A stretch of DNA of 8,940 nt from Planctomycetota bacterium (GTDB lineage: Bacteria > Planctomycetota > DG-23 > SLPQ01). Position 1 is the stretch's first letter; each line of letters starts with the position of its first letter. The stretch is taken from NCBI GenBank assembly GCA_021160625.1, contig JAGHCE010000014.1, forward strand, positions 1-8,940, in the 5' to 3' direction. Of this stretch, positions 7,433 through 8,940 are shown one piece after another. Under the pieces are notes generated by a model, which was not told the DNA's origin, did not search any database, and worked only from the letters and a program-made list of their open reading frames with translations. The position numbers and the translations under genes are program-made.

Positions 7433-7461
7433 TTGACACGGTTGACCAGTCGGCATAAAAT
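7433..7461 (+). promoter_or_regulatory. Strong sigma-70 promoter for the rfaE2-purB transcript
   Basis: A perfect -35 TTGACA (7433-7438), an ideal 17-nt spacer and TAAAAT (7456-7461, 5/6 to TATAAT). Initiation would fall near 7468, giving a leader of about 70 nt before TTG 7538. The -35 TTG opens the long frame but is not a start codon. It is back to back with the PilZ promoter, the two -35 boxes being about 75 bp apart. The stretch between (7358-7432) contains nothing else I can name. Confidence 0.65.
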
Positions 7462-7525
7462 CCCATCCGGTTCGGTGACGGGCCGGCCGTGTCCGGTATT
7501 CCTGGAGTTTCTTAGTATTGTGCAT

Positions 7526-7531
7526 GGGAGG
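7526..7531 (+). promoter_or_regulatory. Shine-Dalgarno site fixing the TTG start of the heptose adenylyltransferase
   Basis: GGGAGG lies 6 nt before TTG 7538. No ATG or GTG in this frame has similar support, and the encoded family similarity begins just downstream. Confidence 0.65.
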
Positions 7532-7537
7532 TGGACC

Positions 7538-8029
7538 TTGCAGGAGGCGCCGAGCTTTGCCGAGAAGGTCCTCTCCGGCGTTGAGGAAGCGGCCGAAGTC
7601 GCCGGGAACCTGCACGCCGCAGGCAAGACGATCGTCTTTACCAACGGCTGCTTCGACATTCTGCACGTCGGCCACGTCCGCTGCCTCGAAGACGCCCGGA
7701 GGCTGGGCGACTACCTCTTCGTGGGGATAAACAGCGACAGGGCCGTCGCCGCCTTGAAGGGCGAGGGCCAGCCGGTGACGCCCGAAAACGAACGTGCGGA
7801 AGTCTTGAGCGCCCTCGAGGCGGTGGATTTCGTCTTTGTCTTCGATGACAACACGGCCGACGCCTGCATCCGTGCGGTTCGCCCCAATATCCACGCCAAG
7901 GGCACCGACTACACCGAGGAGACGGTTCCTGAGAGGGGCACGGTTGTTTCCTGTGGCGGCAGGGTCGCCATAGTGGGAGATCCAAAGCGCCATTCAACCA
8001 GTGACATACTCTCCAAGCTGCGGGTCTGA
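7538..8029 (+). CDS. rfaE2: Stand-alone RfaE2/HldE-C-type D-beta-heptose 1-phosphate adenylyltransferase
   Basis: A 163-residue nucleotidyltransferase of the cytidylyltransferase fold, corresponding to the C-terminal half of E. coli HldE. That domain joins ATP and D-glycero-beta-D-manno-heptose 1-phosphate to make ADP-heptose, the precursor of the LPS inner core. Diagnostic segments are TNGCFDILHVGH with the HxGH nucleotide-binding motif at residues 43-46, LGDYLFVGINSD, LEAVDFVFVFDDNT, AKGTDYTEE, and RHSTSDILSKL near the C-terminus, in the place of the ST-T-x-I motif of HldE. The start is TTG 7538. The kinase half is absent and is not encoded elsewhere in the window, so a separate HldA-like kinase must be supplied from another locus. 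purB starts 12 nt downstream, and a strong promoter lies upstream. A different sugar or polyol phosphate as substrate cannot be excluded from sequence. Confidence 0.9.
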   Translation: MQEAPSFAEKVLSGVEEAAEVAGNLHAAGKTIVFTNGCFDILHVGHVRCLEDARRLGDYLFVGINSDRAVAALKGEGQPVTPENERAEVLSALEAVDFVFVFDDNTADACIRAVRPNIHAKGTDYTEETVPERGTVVSCGGRVAIVGDPKRHSTSDILSKLRV

Positions 8030-8041
8030 AAGGAGCCGGAA

Positions 8042-8940
8042 GTGCGCAACAGTTTTGAAAACCCGCTTGTGGCGCGCTGGGGCGCCAATGAGACGAGCGC
8101 GATCTTTTCGCCCGACAGGAAGTTCCGCACGTGGCGGGCGCTCTGGATTGCGCTGGCAAAGGCCGAGAAACAGCTCGGGCTCGGCGTTTCCGACGAGCAG
8201 ATTGCCGAGATGGAGCGGTTCCGCGACGAGATAAACTACGCCGACGCCGAGGCGCACGAGCGCGAGACGTTCCACGATGTGATGAGCCACGTCTGGGCCT
8301 ACGGAATCCAATGTCCCAATGCCCGGCCCATAATCCACCTCGGCGCCACCAGCGCCTACGTCGGCGACAACACGGACCTTGTCCTGATGCGGGAGGCGCT
8401 GGGCGTCGTTGCGCGCAAAATCGCCGCCGCTGCGAGTGCCCTGGCCGATTTCGCCGGGCGGTACCGTGCGCTGCCAACGCTTGCGTTTACGCACTTCCAG
8501 CCGGCCCAGCTCACCACGGTCGGCAAGCGGGCCTGCCTGTGGATCCAGGACCTCCTTCTCGACCTCGAAGCCGTGGAGCGCCTCGAACGCGAGATGCCCT
8601 TTCTCGGCGCCAAGGGCACTACGGGCACACAGGCGAGCTTCCTTGCGCTCTTCGACGGCGACCACGAAAAGGTGAAGAAGCTCGATGTGCTCGTCGCCGA
8701 GGAGGTAGGTTTTGACAGGCTTGTCGAGGTGAGCGGCCAGACCTATCCGCGCAAGATAGACTACACGGTTCTTTCGGCGCTTTCGGGTGTCGCGCAATCG
8801 GCATCGAAGTTCGCAAACGACATCCGCCTCCTGGCGCACTTGAAGGAAGTCGAAGAGCCGTTCGGAAAAAAGCAGATAGGCTCATCTGCGATGGCGTACA
8901 AGCGCAATCCGCTGCGGTCCGAGCGGATCAATTCGCTTTC
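8042..8940 (+). CDS. purB: Adenylosuccinate lyase, eukaryote-like subfamily (partial; C-terminus beyond right edge)
   Basis: The first 299 residues of PurB, which cleaves SAICAR and adenylosuccinate, releasing fumarate, in de novo purine synthesis. GTG 8042 is preceded by AAAGGAG (8029-8035) at 6 nt. Catalytic histidines are visible as H78 in TFHDVMSHV and H151 in FTHFQPAQLTTVGKR. The flexible-loop fumarase/aspartase signature is GSSAMAYKRNP, with serines S281 and S282. The human enzyme reads GSSAMPYKRNP here, and the segments KFRTWRALW, IIHLGATSAYVGDNTDL, KGTTGTQASFL and SGQTYPRK also closely parallel human ADSL as I recall it. This points to the animal-type branch rather than the classic short bacterial PurB. 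The family is about 430-490 residues, so a third or more lies outside the window. It is cut by the edge, not visibly broken, and shares a likely transcript with rfaE2. Confidence 0.95.
   Translation, partial: MRNSFENPLVARWGANETSAIFSPDRKFRTWRALWIALAKAEKQLGLGVSDEQIAEMERFRDEINYADAEAHERETFHDVMSHVWAYGIQCPNARPIIHLGATSAYVGDNTDLVLMREALGVVARKIAAAASALADFAGRYRALPTLAFTHFQPAQLTTVGKRACLWIQDLLLDLEAVERLEREMPFLGAKGTTGTQASFLALFDGDHEKVKKLDVLVAEEVGFDRLVEVSGQTYPRKIDYTVLSALSGVAQSASKFANDIRLLAHLKEVEEPFGKKQIGSSAMAYKRNPLRSERINSL

Noticed and set aside
7433..7537. TTG start for rfaE2, 35 codons upstream
   Set aside because: It coincides with a perfect -35 box, and the added residues do not resemble the family.
6923..7993. 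Open 357-codon extension upstream of the aminotransferase in the same frame
   Set aside because: It runs antisense to rfaE2 and in another frame across the PilZ gene, shows no family similarity, and the aminotransferase has a strong ribosome binding site at ATG 6922. High GC explains the lack of stops.
7994..8839. Long minus-strand frame opposite purB
   Set aside because: The plus-strand PurB motifs are unmistakable; the opposite frame is a shadow.

Overview
The window is GC-rich, densely coding, and holds seven protein genes; the two at the ends are cut by the window edges. Three things point to a Gram-negative (diderm) bacterium: two Sec-type signal peptides, a DUF481-type outer-membrane beta-barrel ending in an aromatic residue, and a heptose-1-phosphate adenylyltransferase of the LPS type. 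The mix of plant-polysaccharide glycosidases, DUF481, a PilZ protein and a eukaryote-like adenylosuccinate lyase would suit an uncultured Planctomycetota/PVC-type lineage, but that placement is inference. I see no mobile elements, RNA genes or CRISPR arrays.

Left part (1-4566): a sugar-degradation pair. A TIM-barrel glycoside-hydrolase-like gene (minus strand, running off the left edge) is transcribed divergently from a GH78 alpha-L-rhamnosidase (1091-3532). The 176-bp gap between them carries a candidate promoter on each strand and a 16-bp palindrome. A DUF481 outer-membrane protein gene follows the rhamnosidase immediately, so the two are probably co-transcribed.

Middle part (4607-7305): a minus-strand cluster in the order PilZ protein, DegT/DnrJ/EryC1 sugar aminotransferase, TPR protein. 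It converges on the DUF481 gene with a 40-bp gap. The TPR gene has a complete Sec signal peptide upstream of its first ATG. That peptide can only be read from a CTG codon 6 nt after the aminotransferase stop, so the usual ATG call would remove the export signal.

Right part (7306-8940): a divergent promoter region with two sigma-70-like promoters, both with 17-bp spacers. The plus-strand one (TTGACA-17-TAAAAT) drives a stand-alone RfaE2-type heptose-1-phosphate adenylyltransferase with a TTG start, followed 12 nt later by purB. The PurB resembles the animal ADSL subfamily and runs off the right edge.

The RfaE2 protein and the sugar aminotransferase are both envelope-glycan precursor enzymes flanking one divergent promoter region, with a predicted c-di-GMP-binding PilZ protein between them. 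No clearly unprecedented system is visible. The points most worth a second look are the CTG-started TPR protein, the PilZ-aminotransferase-TPR cluster, the glycosidase divergon with its palindrome, and the eukaryote-type PurB.
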